A stretch of DNA of 44,984 nt from Cryobacterium sinapicolor (GTDB lineage: Bacteria; Actinomycetota; Actinomycetes; Actinomycetales; Microbacteriaceae), in the NCBI RefSeq assembly GCF_004403465.1, contig NZ_SOGQ01000048.1, positions 1 through 44,984 on the forward strand, written 5' to 3'. Positions 7,762 through 14,568 of this stretch are shown here, piece by piece (position 1 is the first letter of the stretch; every line of letters begins with the position of its first letter). Position numbers and translations under genes: made by a program. The notes beneath the pieces are model-generated. The model was not told the DNA's origin. It was given only the letters and a program-made list of their open reading frames with translations, and did no database searches.

Positions 7762-7974
7762 TTGCCCGCCAAGACCCTTATCCCCTGCTCGGCCCCCGAG
7801 GTCGACGAAGACGGCGACTTCTTCGACATCGGCGACGATAACCGCGCCGAGTTCCACCGCCTCCTCTCGATGGGCTTCGACCGCGCGGCCTCCGCCTCGG
7901 TCGCCAGCGCGGCCCCTTTCAGCCACGAGCAGGCCGCGATCATCCGAGCCGCGTTCGCCGGGGCGACGCTGTGA
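7762..7974 (+). CDS. Small acidic protein of unknown function, first gene of the element operon
   Basis: A TTG start, with GAGG seven bases upstream, opens a 70-residue frame. The N-terminal half is acidic (VDEDGDFFDIGDD) and the C-terminal half is predicted helical and alanine-rich (SHEQAAIIRAAFAG). I do not recognise a family. The stop overlaps the next start codon (GTGA), which supports its being a translated gene. Its small size makes it one of several candidates for a recombination directionality factor or regulator, without direct evidence. Confidence 0.6.
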   Translation: MPAKTLIPCSAPEVDEDGDFFDIGDDNRAEFHRLLSMGFDRAASASVASAAPFSHEQAAIIRAAFAGATL

Positions 7975-8348
7975 GCGCCCAGCCGACTCAGGCGGAGATC
8001 GACGCGGCCGTCCGCCGCTCAGATATCGCACGCTCCGCCGCTCTCGCGCTCGCCGCGCAGAAGTCGCCCGAGTGGAGGACCGAGCGCGCCAAGAAGGCCG
8101 CCGCCGCCAGTGTCAAGGCCATGGCGATCAAGCGGGCGAAAGCCGCCGCCGTCCGCGCCGCCGCGGGCATCGAGGAGCCGCCAAAGCGGAAGAGGTACTC
8201 CTCGCGCGGCCTCCCCAATGAGGAGGTTCTGCGCGGTTACATGCCCGAGGTTGAGCGCCAGTTTCCCGGCCTCACTTACGACCAGAAGCGCCGCCAAGCC
8301 GCCGCCATGCTCCGGGCCGACCTCGCCCGCGTGGAGTTGGAGAAATGA
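7971..8348 (+). CDS. Small basic helical protein of unknown function
   Basis: The 125-residue protein begins with GTG overlapping the previous stop and ends overlapping the start of the ATPase gene (ATGA), so three genes are translationally coupled. It is rich in Ala, Lys and Arg (RAKKAAAASVKAMAIKRAK) and has a basic patch PPKRKRYSS in the middle. A more ordinary helical segment follows (LTYDQKRRQAAAMLRADLA). Charge and position beside a helicase-like gene suggest DNA or RNA binding, but I see no defined motif. Confidence 0.65.
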   Translation: MSAQPTQAEIDAAVRRSDIARSAALALAAQKSPEWRTERAKKAAAASVKAMAIKRAKAAAVRAAAGIEEPPKRKRYSSRGLPNEEVLRGYMPEVERQFPGLTYDQKRRQAAAMLRADLARVELEK

Positions 8349-9925
8349 CCCCCGCGCCCCCGGTCGACGCCTCCGGTGAGTGGGTGATGATCGAGGACGA
8401 GCTCTACGCGCGCACCACAGCCGAGGGCAAGATCGCCGACGAGGCCGAGGCGATCGTCTCCGCCGCTCTGTGGGCGGCGGCGAGCGCGAGCCCGGACGTC
8501 ACCCCCAAGCGCCGAGCGAAGCTGGCAGAGAGGGCCGCCCGGAAGGCGCTCGCCGATCGTTTCGGCGACGCCGACCTCGGCGACGTGATCGGCGAGCTCC
8601 CGGCGTGGGCGCGGACAGTCTCGGCCAGCGTCGAGGCCGACCTCGCCGAGTCCGTGCTCGGCTTCGGCATCCTGCCCCGTCTCCAGGCGGCCTTCCCGAA
8701 CATGACTCCCGCCGACCTGGCCCGCTTCGTCGCGGACCCGGAGAACGGCGAGAAGCTTCTCGTCGAGAAGGCCCGCGCCGACCGCGACGCTTTCCGGAAG
8801 TCGGCCGCGAATCCCGGCGTCGGATTCAACGCCTCCGCGGCGCTCTACGGCGCCGACCTCGAAGACATAGCCGACGCGGCCTATCTGATCGACGGCTACT
8901 TTCCGGAGGCGTCCGTCATTGGATTGGTAGGCGAGACAGGTTCGTTCAAGTCCGCGCTCGCCATTGATGCCGGATGCTCGCTCGCGATCGGCGCACGATT
9001 CCTCGGTGAGATCGAGACGGCCGGGCCGCGCCGCGTCGTCTTCGTCGCTGGTGAGGGTCCGCGCGGCCTCCGGATGCGTCGCCGCGCGTTCATCGTCGAC
9101 CGCGACCTCGAAGCGGCCGAGATCGCCCTCCTCGATCAGAATTTCATCGTCTATCCGAGCCCGATCAACCTCCTCTCTTCGGACGATGTCGCCGGGCTCC
9201 GCCGCTTCGTCGATTCTGTCGAGGCGTCGCTCGTCATCTTCGACACTCTCTCGGCGCTTACTCAGGGCATGGAGGAAAACAGCGCCGGAGATATGGCCGA
9301 CGCGCTCCGAGCGGCCCGGCTGATCGTCTCCGGCCGCGAGAGTTCCTCCGCGCTGATCGTTCACCACCCCGGCAAGGGCGGCGGCGTCGACGGCCGAGGC
9401 TCTGGAGCGTGGAAGGCCAATCTCGACGCCGTCCTCGCGACACAGAAGGACGGCGATCTCGTCGCATTGACGCTGGAGAAGATGAAAGACGGAGCGACGG
9501 ACTCGCGCCGGATCATCCGGAAGCGGATCGTCGAGATTCCGGAGTCGGTGAGCCGCCGCGGCGTCGCCCACGAGGCGACAACGAGCATTGTCGCGGCGCT
9601 CATGGCCCGCGGCACGGAGGCCCTCTTCGGGACTGGTAAGCCGCCGACTGCGACGGAACGCCGGGCGGAGGAGATCTTCTCTCATGTGATCCCGGCGCAC
9701 ACGGCCGCCGAGGGCGTCACCCGCGCGGAAATTCTCGAAGCGCGGAAGACGTCGCATGACGAAAGTTACGCAACCGTTACCAACGCGATCAACTCGCTTA
9801 TCAAGAGCGCCAGGATCGCGGCGGATGGAAAGACCGCGAACGGCTCCGACCGCTATAAGCGCGTCTATGTCCCGAGCGCGACCGACCTCAGCCTCGCGGA
9901 CATCGACGGGAGGGCGATCCCATGA
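8345..9925 (+). CDS. RepA-like RecA-fold ATPase (AAA_25 type), putative replicative helicase of the element
   Basis: The 526-residue protein has a helical N-terminal region of about 180 residues without clear motifs. A RecA-like core follows, with Walker A GETGSFKS at 196-203 (K202) and Walker B SLVIFDTL with D300. A VHHPGKGGG motif and an RGSGAWKANLD motif match the pattern of RepA-type hexameric helicases and AAA_25 proteins (HHxGK and RGSxA). The C-terminal region after about residue 430 looks like a winged helix (GVTRAEILEARKTS, then YATVTNAINSLIKSARI). Such proteins unwind origins of plasmids and appear in satellites and phages. It is the only recognisable replication protein in the element and fits the origin-like repeats at both ends. 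Confidence 0.8.
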   Translation: MTPAPPVDASGEWVMIEDELYARTTAEGKIADEAEAIVSAALWAAASASPDVTPKRRAKLAERAARKALADRFGDADLGDVIGELPAWARTVSASVEADLAESVLGFGILPRLQAAFPNMTPADLARFVADPENGEKLLVEKARADRDAFRKSAANPGVGFNASAALYGADLEDIADAAYLIDGYFPEASVIGLVGETGSFKSALAIDAGCSLAIGARFLGEIETAGPRRVVFVAGEGPRGLRMRRRAFIVDRDLEAAEIALLDQNFIVYPSPINLLSSDDVAGLRRFVDSVEASLVIFDTLSALTQGMEENSAGDMADALRAARLIVSGRESSSALIVHHPGKGGGVDGRGSGAWKANLDAVLATQKDGDLVALTLEKMKDGATDSRRIIRKRIVEIPESVSRRGVAHEATTSIVAALMARGTEALFGTGKPPTATERRAEEIFSHVIPAHTAAEGVTRAEILEARKTSHDESYATVTNAINSLIKSARIAADGKTANGSDRYKRVYVPSATDLSLADIDGRAIP

Positions 9926-10019
9926 CCTGAAAACGAGCAAGCTCTCGACCCGCGTGATCCGGCGCGGCGCAAGGCCAGCAATCGAAACACCAACTAGCTA
10001 ACCAATCGAAAGGCATCTC

Positions 10020-10640
10020 ATGTCATTGCTCAAATTCTCCAACCGTTCCAACGAAGGCCGAGTCGGCTACGTCATCAACTTTCCCCGCGAATGCGGCGTG
10101 AAGGTTGTCGAGGCCGGGATCGTCGCTCTTGAGGAGGCCGTAGACCACCTTCAGAGCCTCCAGCGCGAGACGAAGCCGACCTTCGATGCCGTCGTCCAGG
10201 CAAAGGCGGCCCGCGACGACCAGGGCAAGCGCGACGCCCTCGGCAAGCCGAGCACCCTCTCGGAGTCGATCACGGCCGTCCACGCCGCCGAGCATGCCGT
10301 CGAGCTCCTCGACGCCCGCATCGAGGGCGCGAAGGCCCGCCAGATGGACGCCGTGAGCACGTTCCGGGCGCTCGTTCTCAGCAACGAAGCGGCGCTCAAG
10401 GCCGCGGCGAAGCCGAAGGCACAGAACGCCCGGCTGAAGCTCGTCGCGGCACGCCGGATGCTCGCCGACGCCGAGGCGGAGCTCAGCGAGTCCGCCGGGC
10501 TCCTCGAAATGTTCGAGTTCGGGGACACCAGCCGCCACGCGATCCGGGGTCATGCGGGCTCGATCCCTCTCTCGGTCGCGATCGAAGGCGTCGGGGACGC
10601 CGTCCGCGCGCTCGGCATCCGCGAGAGCGAGCTCGGCTAA
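10020..10640 (+). CDS. Predicted coiled-coil protein of unknown function
   Basis: An ATG preceded by AAAGG at a spacing of six opens a 206-residue frame. The first 30 residues include a possible beta segment (GRVGYVINFP). Residues from about 30 to 165 are almost wholly helical, with many Ala, Glu, Lys and Arg residues and likely coiled coils, for example KLVAARRMLADAEAELSESA. I recognise no family. It follows the ATPase gene after a 94-base gap without a terminator and overlaps the next gene by one base (TAATG), so it probably belongs to the same operon. Confidence 0.65.
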   Translation: MSLLKFSNRSNEGRVGYVINFPRECGVKVVEAGIVALEEAVDHLQSLQRETKPTFDAVVQAKAARDDQGKRDALGKPSTLSESITAVHAAEHAVELLDARIEGAKARQMDAVSTFRALVLSNEAALKAAAKPKAQNARLKLVAARRMLADAEAELSESAGLLEMFEFGDTSRHAIRGHAGSIPLSVAIEGVGDAVRALGIRESELG

Positions 10641-10990
10641 TGGCGAAGAAGAAGTCCGACGCGGAGGAGATCACCCCGCGACAGCGCCGGATCGCCGATC
10701 TGCGCGTCTCCGGCCGGACGTTCGAGGAGATCGCCGCCGAGGTCGGGATCTCGCCGGAGAAGGCCCACGCCGAGGCCGGGAGGGTGTTCGCATCCTTGGT
10801 AGGCGAGGACGCCGCGACCATCCGGACGCAATCGGAGCTCCGCCTCGACAACGTGCTCGTTCACGCGAACCGCGACCTTCGAGGGGCCTCGACGCAGTCG
10901 GAGCGGTCCACCCTCTACGGGATCATCCTCCGCGCGGAATCTCAGCGCGCATTGCTCCTCGGGCTCTCGCTGAAACGGGCCGACCAATGA
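10640..10990 (+). CDS. HTH-domain protein of the element
   Basis: The 116-residue protein has a predicted helix-turn-helix at about residues 11-45: TPRQRRIADLRVSGRTFEEI, then AAEVGISPEKAHAEA. This resembles the sigma-region-4 or transposase-like HTH of phage regulators and small terminase subunits. The rest is helical and has no further motif. It could bind the hexamer cluster at 7249-7433 or control the operon; a terminase-like role is conceivable, but no large terminase is present. The start overlaps the previous stop (TAATG), and its own stop overlaps the next start (ATGA). Confidence 0.65.
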   Translation: MAKKKSDAEEITPRQRRIADLRVSGRTFEEIAAEVGISPEKAHAEAGRVFASLVGEDAATIRTQSELRLDNVLVHANRDLRGASTQSERSTLYGIILRAESQRALLLGLSLKRADQ

Positions 10991-11199
10991 GCGCGATTCG
11001 CGAACGCATGGCCCGACGGTCGACGGTTCGCCACGCCGCGGCCCTCCGCGAATCGCTCCGACAGTTCAGAGAGACGAACCAGCCGGGCCGCCTGCCGGGG
11101 AGGGCGAGGGAGATCCTCGCGCTCCTCGACGACTTCACCATCGAGCTCGGGGCCTACTCCCGAGCCCTCGACACACCCAACGAAGAGAGGCCCCACTAA
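10987..11199 (+). CDS. Small basic protein of unknown function
   Basis: A 70-residue frame starts at the ATGA overlap and ends in the TAATG overlap with the next gene. The N-terminal half is strongly basic (RERMARRSTVRHAAALRESL) and the C-terminal half is amphipathic and helical (REILALLDDFTIELGAYSRAL). No family is recognised. Overlaps on both sides are the main evidence that it is translated. Confidence 0.55.
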   Translation: MSAIRERMARRSTVRHAAALRESLRQFRETNQPGRLPGRAREILALLDDFTIELGAYSRALDTPNEERPH

Positions 11200-11795
11200 T
11201 GGCACTCAAGCTCCCCGACCGACCGGTTCCGTGTCCACCGACCCTCGTGATCGCTCCCGACAATTGGATCGACATGAGCGAGCACCCGGCCGCGCCGTTA
11301 TTCAAAGAAGCCGACAAGATCGTTTTTGCCAAGCTCAAGGCGAAGAAAGCCGCGGGGACGCTGACCAAGTGGGAAGCGTACGACCTCCGCGAGTGCGTGA
11401 CCGGCAGGGTCATCGACCGACGCCGTCGGCGAATGACCCGAGACGAACGCTACCGCGACATGCTCGCCGTCGAGGCGGCGCGCACGCCTCGGGACCGGGA
11501 GCTCTCGGAGGCCCGCTTCGCGTATGGGGTCAAGCTCATGGCAAGGCTGGACGAGGAACGGGAAGAGGAACGTCGAGACGCCGCCCACGGCTCGCGCCTC
11601 GTCTTCGAGGTTGAGGCCACGCCACCAGCCGCGAGCGACGAGGAGGAGGCGCGAGACGCGGAGCGTGCCCGCTTCATCCCTGACCAGGGCGGCGTCGCGA
11701 GCCGAGCAATCAGCCCGAGACGCCGTCGGCGGCCTCGACTAACCATCCTTCAGGCGTACGCGGACGGCCCCGACGATGATGACGACGACTACTAA
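11199..11795 (+). CDS. Charged protein of unknown function with an acidic tail
   Basis: The 198-residue protein starts at a TAATG overlap. Residues 1-60 are mixed, with proline-rich beginnings (LPDRPVPCPPTLVIAP). A long, highly charged helical part follows (VTGRVIDRRRRRMTRDERYR, later RLDEEREEERRDAA). The C-terminus ends in a run of aspartates (DDDDDDY). The run of arginines and then acids suggests a nucleic-acid or protein-scaffold role, which is guesswork. It is the longest unknown product of the element other than the coiled-coil protein and the ATPase. Confidence 0.65.
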   Translation: MALKLPDRPVPCPPTLVIAPDNWIDMSEHPAAPLFKEADKIVFAKLKAKKAAGTLTKWEAYDLRECVTGRVIDRRRRRMTRDERYRDMLAVEAARTPRDRELSEARFAYGVKLMARLDEEREEERRDAAHGSRLVFEVEATPPAASDEEEARDAERARFIPDQGGVASRAISPRRRRRPRLTILQAYADGPDDDDDDY

Positions 11796-11816
11796 CCACG
11801 AACAAGGAGCACAACA

Positions 11817-11990
11817 ATGAAGAACGCCACACCCAGCCAGGCCCAGGCCGCCCAGATCAAGGCAATGACCGGTGGCTCAACCTACGAAACGCCGACGCCG
11901 ACGCGATCCAAAACCGTAAGCGAGATCCAGGCCGAATCGATCCAGGCGTCGGCCGACGGCTGGGATCGCATCCAGTACGCCGACGAGTAG
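11817..11990 (+). CDS. 57-residue protein, last gene of the element operon
   Basis: AAGGAG lies seven bases before the ATG at 11817, one of the best ribosome-binding sites in the element. The product has a Gln/Ala-rich start (SQAQAAQIKAMTGG), a Thr/Pro linker and a C-terminal helix ending in WDRIQYADE. No family is recognised. It begins 21 bases after the preceding gene and is closed by a GC-rich hairpin, which defines the operon end. Confidence 0.6.
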   Translation: MKNATPSQAQAAQIKAMTGGSTYETPTPTRSKTVSEIQAESIQASADGWDRIQYADE

Positions 11991-12007
11991 TCCCGACTCA
12001 CCAAAAC

Positions 12008-12038
12008 AGCCCCCGCTCGGAGCAATCCGGCGGGGGCT
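12008..12038 (+). terminator. Hairpin at the end of the element operon
   Basis: AGCCCCCGC (12008-12016) pairs with GCGGGGGCT (12030-12038), with CGG/CCG extending the stem across one unpaired base. No T-run follows on the plus strand, so termination may be partial. It lies 17 bases after the last stop codon. Confidence 0.6.
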
Positions 12039-12048
12039 TCGTCGTGCC

Positions 12049-12057
12049 TGTGGACAA
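12049..12057 (-). promoter_or_regulatory. DnaA box, reverse orientation
   Basis: TGTGGACAA reads TTGTCCACA on the minus strand, the form of DnaA box common in actinobacterial chromosomal origins. It is the first of four boxes in the right part of the element. Confidence 0.6.
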
Positions 12058-12096
12058 CTCCGACGGGTAAGCGGTGCATGGGGGAAGATTTCGGGC

Positions 12097-12282
12097 ATGG
12101 AGGATGATGGAATCGGCTGGATCGGGCCACCCTGTCCGGCTTGCGGCCATGAAATGAACGCCGAACCGGTCGAGACTCGGCGCGGGCTCAACGTCGCCCA
12201 GCGTTGTCCTCAATGCACCCTTGTCTTGATCGGGACGACTCTTTTCTCGGTGCATGAGACTCAAAGTTATGAGTTTGTCTAA
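12097..12282 (+). CDS. Small zinc-ribbon protein of unknown function
   Basis: The 61-residue protein has two CxxC pairs, PCPACGHEM and RCPQCTLVL, about 23 residues apart, which is the form of a single zinc ribbon. A purine-rich GGGGGAAG sequence lies upstream of the ATG at 12097. Such small ribbons occur in phage and satellite genomes as DNA-binding or transcription-modulating proteins; the role here is unknown. It sits between the operon terminator and the origin-like region. Confidence 0.6.
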   Translation: MEDDGIGWIGPPCPACGHEMNAEPVETRRGLNVAQRCPQCTLVLIGTTLFSVHETQSYEFV

Positions 12283-12305
12283 AAGATCGAAAGTTTTTTC
12301 GCGAC

Positions 12306-12568
12306 TTATCCACAGGTCCTCGAACGCGCATCGGAATACTTATCCACAGGGCCGTCACAGCGGAAAAGCCCGGTCAAGAGCGTGAATTAGGGCCGAAATG
12401 GGCACTTCGCGGGCTGATCGTTCGTGACTTTTCGGGCACTTTCATGACCTTTCGGGCACTTTCGTGACCAATCCCGACCAATGCCCGACCGTTTGCCGGG
12501 CCAAGGGTGTCCCGATCCATGGGGCCAGGGTGTTGAGCCTGCGCTCAAGGCGCCTCGTGTTATCCACA
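12306..12568. other. Origin-like region: three perfect DnaA boxes with tandem repeats
   Basis: TTATCCACA, the consensus DnaA box, occurs at 12306-12314, 12340-12348 and 12560-12568, each followed by G. A fourth, inverted box is at 12049. A 20-bp tandem repeat lies among them at 12421-12480, and an AT-rich stretch with TTTTTT lies just upstream near 12293-12298. No gene is supported between 12283 and 12811. DnaA boxes with iterons are hallmarks of plasmid and phage origins. Confidence 0.7.
12421..12480 (+). repeat. 20-bp tandem repeats, iteron-like
   Basis: Two units of exactly 20 bp (12421-12440 and 12441-12460) differ at two positions and share TTTCGGGCACT. A third unit (12461-12480) keeps only the first nine bases, TTCGTGACC. 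Helical-length repeats of about 20 bp between DnaA boxes are typical of Rep-binding iterons. Confidence 0.75.
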
Positions 12569-12699
12569 GGGCCTCGATTATTTACGGATTCAAATGGTTG
12601 GCTTGCAGGGGTTAAGAAGCCGTCCCTGAGTCATACGCAGCAAATACCATAGAGGTAGGCGATGAAACTGAAATCCACTTCGTGAACTTCAGACAGGAC

Positions 12700-12740
12700 C
12701 TTAAAACGAAATCTCCCTGTCGATTTCTTCGGCAGGGAGA
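12700..12740 (-). terminator. Terminator-like hairpin on the minus strand
   Basis: TCTCCCTG (12712-12719) pairs with CAGGGAGA (12733-12740) around a 13-base loop. On the minus strand the stem is followed by TTTCGTTTT. No minus-strand gene nearby is convincing, so its purpose is unclear. Confidence 0.35.
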
Positions 12741-12822
12741 GGTCGTGATCTAGAAGTACCGCATCGAGTTCCAGCTCGATTGCACCGTTCCATCCGGTTC
12801 CACCTATGTACGAGGAGACCAG

Positions 12823-13053
12823 TTGTTCAGATTCCGAAGGAAAGCCGAGGGTGCCGCGGCGGCTCTTACCACCAATGCTACGACAGACGAGGTCCAGATT
12901 GGGCACTCAGGTGCCAAATTTCGGCAGGACAAGACAGCATCCAATCTCGTTCGCGTTGAAGCGGTGATCTCAATCCTCCTCGGGTCCGCCGCGTTTCTTG
13001 ACTGGCTCGTGAGATCGCTGACTGATGCGGGAGTGCCATTCCCGCACGCCTAG
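12823..13053 (+). CDS. Small putative membrane protein at the right end of the element
   Basis: A TTG start lies five bases after a strong GAGGAG (12812-12817). The 76-residue product has a soluble, polar N-terminal half and one hydrophobic stretch near residues 46-64 (VEAVISILLGSAAFLDWLV) followed by a short tail. A strong terminator lies 18 bases after the stop codon. The size and single membrane segment recall small phage or satellite membrane proteins such as holin-like or exclusion proteins, but nothing specific is recognised. An overlapping minus-strand frame exists; the ribosome-binding site and terminator favour this one. Confidence 0.5.
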   Translation: MFRFRRKAEGAAAALTTNATTDEVQIGHSGAKFRQDKTASNLVRVEAVISILLGSAAFLDWLVRSLTDAGVPFPHA

Positions 13054-13070
13054 CGCGCCAGAAGTGAACG

Positions 13071-13106
13071 AAGCCCCGCTCGCATGCCGCGAGCGGGGCT
13101 TTTTTC
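13071..13106 (+). terminator. Strong intrinsic terminator just inside attR
   Basis: A perfect 13-bp stem, AAGCCCCGCTCGC (13071-13083) with its complement (13089-13101), closes a 5-base loop and runs into TTTTTT (13100-13105). It should stop transcription leaving the element towards dprA. Confidence 0.9.
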
Positions 13107-13137
13107 TGCCCAGTTACGCCTTTAGAGCGTGCAGCTT

Positions 13138-13145
13138 GTGGCTTG
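13138..13145 (+). other. attR core of the integrative element
   Basis: This is the second GTGGCTTG, followed directly by codons that complete ComM (W-S-I-A-D-L). See the attL core at 5270-5277. Confidence 0.85.
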
Positions 13146-13233
13146 GTCAATCGCTGACCTCCAGGGTGTCTCCCGGCCCGGCATCGAACAGGTTGGGCAG
13201 GCCCTGTACCTGCGGAAGGGAATGACGTCATGA
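13138..13233 (+). pseudogene. comM: Separated 3' end of comM
   Basis: Read in the frame of comM the segment encodes V-A and then 29 residues: WSIADLQGVSRPGIEQV and GQALYLRKGMTS. This is the standard ComM C-terminus (R-x-A-W-x-I-A-D-L ... Y-R or Y-L-R-K). The stop TGA at 13231-13233 overlaps the dprA ATG, the normal arrangement of the uninterrupted operon. It has no start of its own and is not expected to be translated while the element is integrated. Confidence 0.93.
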
Positions 13234-14489
13234 TGCTGTTCGGGCTGGAGGAATCCACGGTGATCGCGCTGACCGGGGGTGTGCGGGCATCCTGGGGGCC
13301 GGGCCCGACGGATGCCGCGGCCGCCGCCGACCTGTTCGCGCGCGCCGCGTGGACCGGCATCGCGGAGCCGGGCGACGGAGCCGCCGGACTGCTCGTGCAG
13401 GGGCTTGGTGCAGGGCCGGCCCTCACCGCCGTTCTCGACCTCTGGACCGGGGCCCGCCTCGCGGCCGCGCTGGCCGCCACGGGGTGGCCGCTGACCGACG
13501 ACCTGCCGGTTCAACTGGAGCAGGGGCTGCAACGGTGGCGGCCGCGGCTGTCCTCGGCCGAGGTGATTCGCTCGCTGCAGCAGGCGGCGCGCGTGTCCAC
13601 CGGGCTTCTCGTGCCCACCGATCCGCCCTGGCCGACGGGCGTCGACGACCTGGCGGTCCACGCGCCGGTCGCGCTGTGGTGGCGGGGCGTCCCGACGGCT
13701 CTGAGCGCACTCTCCAATTCGATCGCCCTGGTGGGTGCCCGTGCGGCCACCGGTTACGGCGAGCATGTGGCGATGGAGGCCTCCGCCGGGCTCGTCGACC
13801 GCGGCTTCCTGATTGTGTCCGGGGCGGCCTACGGCATCGACGGCATGGCTCATCGGGCGGCACTGGCCAGCTCGGGGCTGACCGTCGCTTTCCTCGCCGG
13901 GGGAGTGGACCGCTACTACCCGAGCGGCCACGACGCACTGCTGAGCCGCATCGCTACCGTGGGGGCGATCGTCTCCGAACTGCCCTGCGGGGCCGCGCCC
14001 ACCAAATGGAGGTTCCTCCAACGCAACCGGTTGATCGCCGCCGCTAGCGCGGCCACGGTCGTGCTCGAGGCCGGCTGGCGCTCAGGTTCGCTCAACACCG
14101 CAGGGCACGCCGCCGCGCTCGGCCGCCCGCTCGGGGCCGTGCCGGGTCCGGTGACCAGCCCGACCTCGGCCGGTTGCCATCGGCTGATCCGCGAGTATGA
14201 CGCCGTATGCGTCACCACGGCCGCGGAGATGGCCGAGCTCGTGGGCGAACGGATGCTGAACCTCACCCTCGACCTGCCGCCCGCCAACGGCGACACGGCC
14301 GGGTTCGGCGGCCGCACGAGTGAGCAGGTGCGCGTGTTCGACTCCCTGAGCACGCGGGCGGCGCGCACCGTGCCCGACATCGCCCGCCGGGCGGGTCTGT
14401 CGACAGCCGCGGTGCAGGGCTCCCTCGGCGCCCTCGACCTGGAGGGGGTGGTGCGCGAGAAGGAGACCGGCTGGGTGCGCGGCCGGTAG
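13230..14489 (+). CDS. dprA: DNA-processing protein DprA
   Basis: DprA binds incoming single-stranded DNA during transformation, protects it and loads RecA. The 419-residue protein shows the Rossmann-like DprA core: ALVGARAATGYGE, IVSGAAYGIDGMAHRAAL, AFLAGGVDRYYP and then LEAGWRSGSLNTA, in family order. The C-terminal part (about 360-419) is a winged-helix domain (VPDIARRAGLSTAAVQGSL). The start overlaps the comM stop (ATGA), with GGAAGGG upstream. Because the element and its terminator now separate dprA from the yraN-comM promoter, it may be weakly expressed or rely on a promoter in the 120 bases between the terminator and the start. Confidence 0.92.
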   Translation: MMLFGLEESTVIALTGGVRASWGPGPTDAAAAADLFARAAWTGIAEPGDGAAGLLVQGLGAGPALTAVLDLWTGARLAAALAATGWPLTDDLPVQLEQGLQRWRPRLSSAEVIRSLQQAARVSTGLLVPTDPPWPTGVDDLAVHAPVALWWRGVPTALSALSNSIALVGARAATGYGEHVAMEASAGLVDRGFLIVSGAAYGIDGMAHRAALASSGLTVAFLAGGVDRYYPSGHDALLSRIATVGAIVSELPCGAAPTKWRFLQRNRLIAAASAATVVLEAGWRSGSLNTAGHAAALGRPLGAVPGPVTSPTSAGCHRLIREYDAVCVTTAAEMAELVGERMLNLTLDLPPANGDTAGFGGRTSEQVRVFDSLSTRAARTVPDIARRAGLSTAAVQGSLGALDLEGVVREKETGWVRGR

Positions 14490-14568
14490 CGGCGAAGGGG
14501 CACCGGATACGCCCGTCGCCGGGTAAGGGTCCGGGGTGTCTCCTCACCTGTTTTTGCCTGCCCGTACG

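Larger units (their letters stand above)
5270..13145 (+). mobile_element. 7.9-kb serine-recombinase integrative element inserted in comM
   Basis: The element is bounded by two GTGGCTTG cores and splits comM so that the frame is restored exactly on excision. It holds a large serine recombinase at the left end and a left control region with 11 TTGACA/TGTCAA hexamers. An operon of eight overlapping or closely spaced genes (7762-11990) follows, including a RepA-like ATPase. At the right are a zinc-ribbon gene, DnaA boxes with 20-bp repeats, and a small membrane-protein gene closed by a strong terminator just inside attR. No structural phage gene, relaxase or FtsK-like transfer gene is seen. I infer a small satellite-like or plasmid-like element that would need a helper to move between cells. 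Confidence 0.9.

Noticed and set aside
12464..12652. 62-residue plus-strand frame across the third DnaA box
   Set aside because: It has no ribosome-binding site and no motif, and it lies in the origin-like region.
12631..12906. 91-residue minus-strand open frame overlapping the small membrane-protein gene
   Set aside because: It has no ribosome-binding site, a terminator-like hairpin lies within it, and the plus-strand frame has a strong ribosome-binding site and a terminator after it.
5303..13053. Complete prophage or self-transmissible ICE
   Set aside because: No portal, capsid, tail, large terminase, relaxase or FtsK/TraB-like gene is present in 7.9 kb.
5270..13145. tRNA gene or fragment at the element ends
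   Set aside because: No tRNA-like cloverleaf is seen; the element uses a protein-coding attB in comM.
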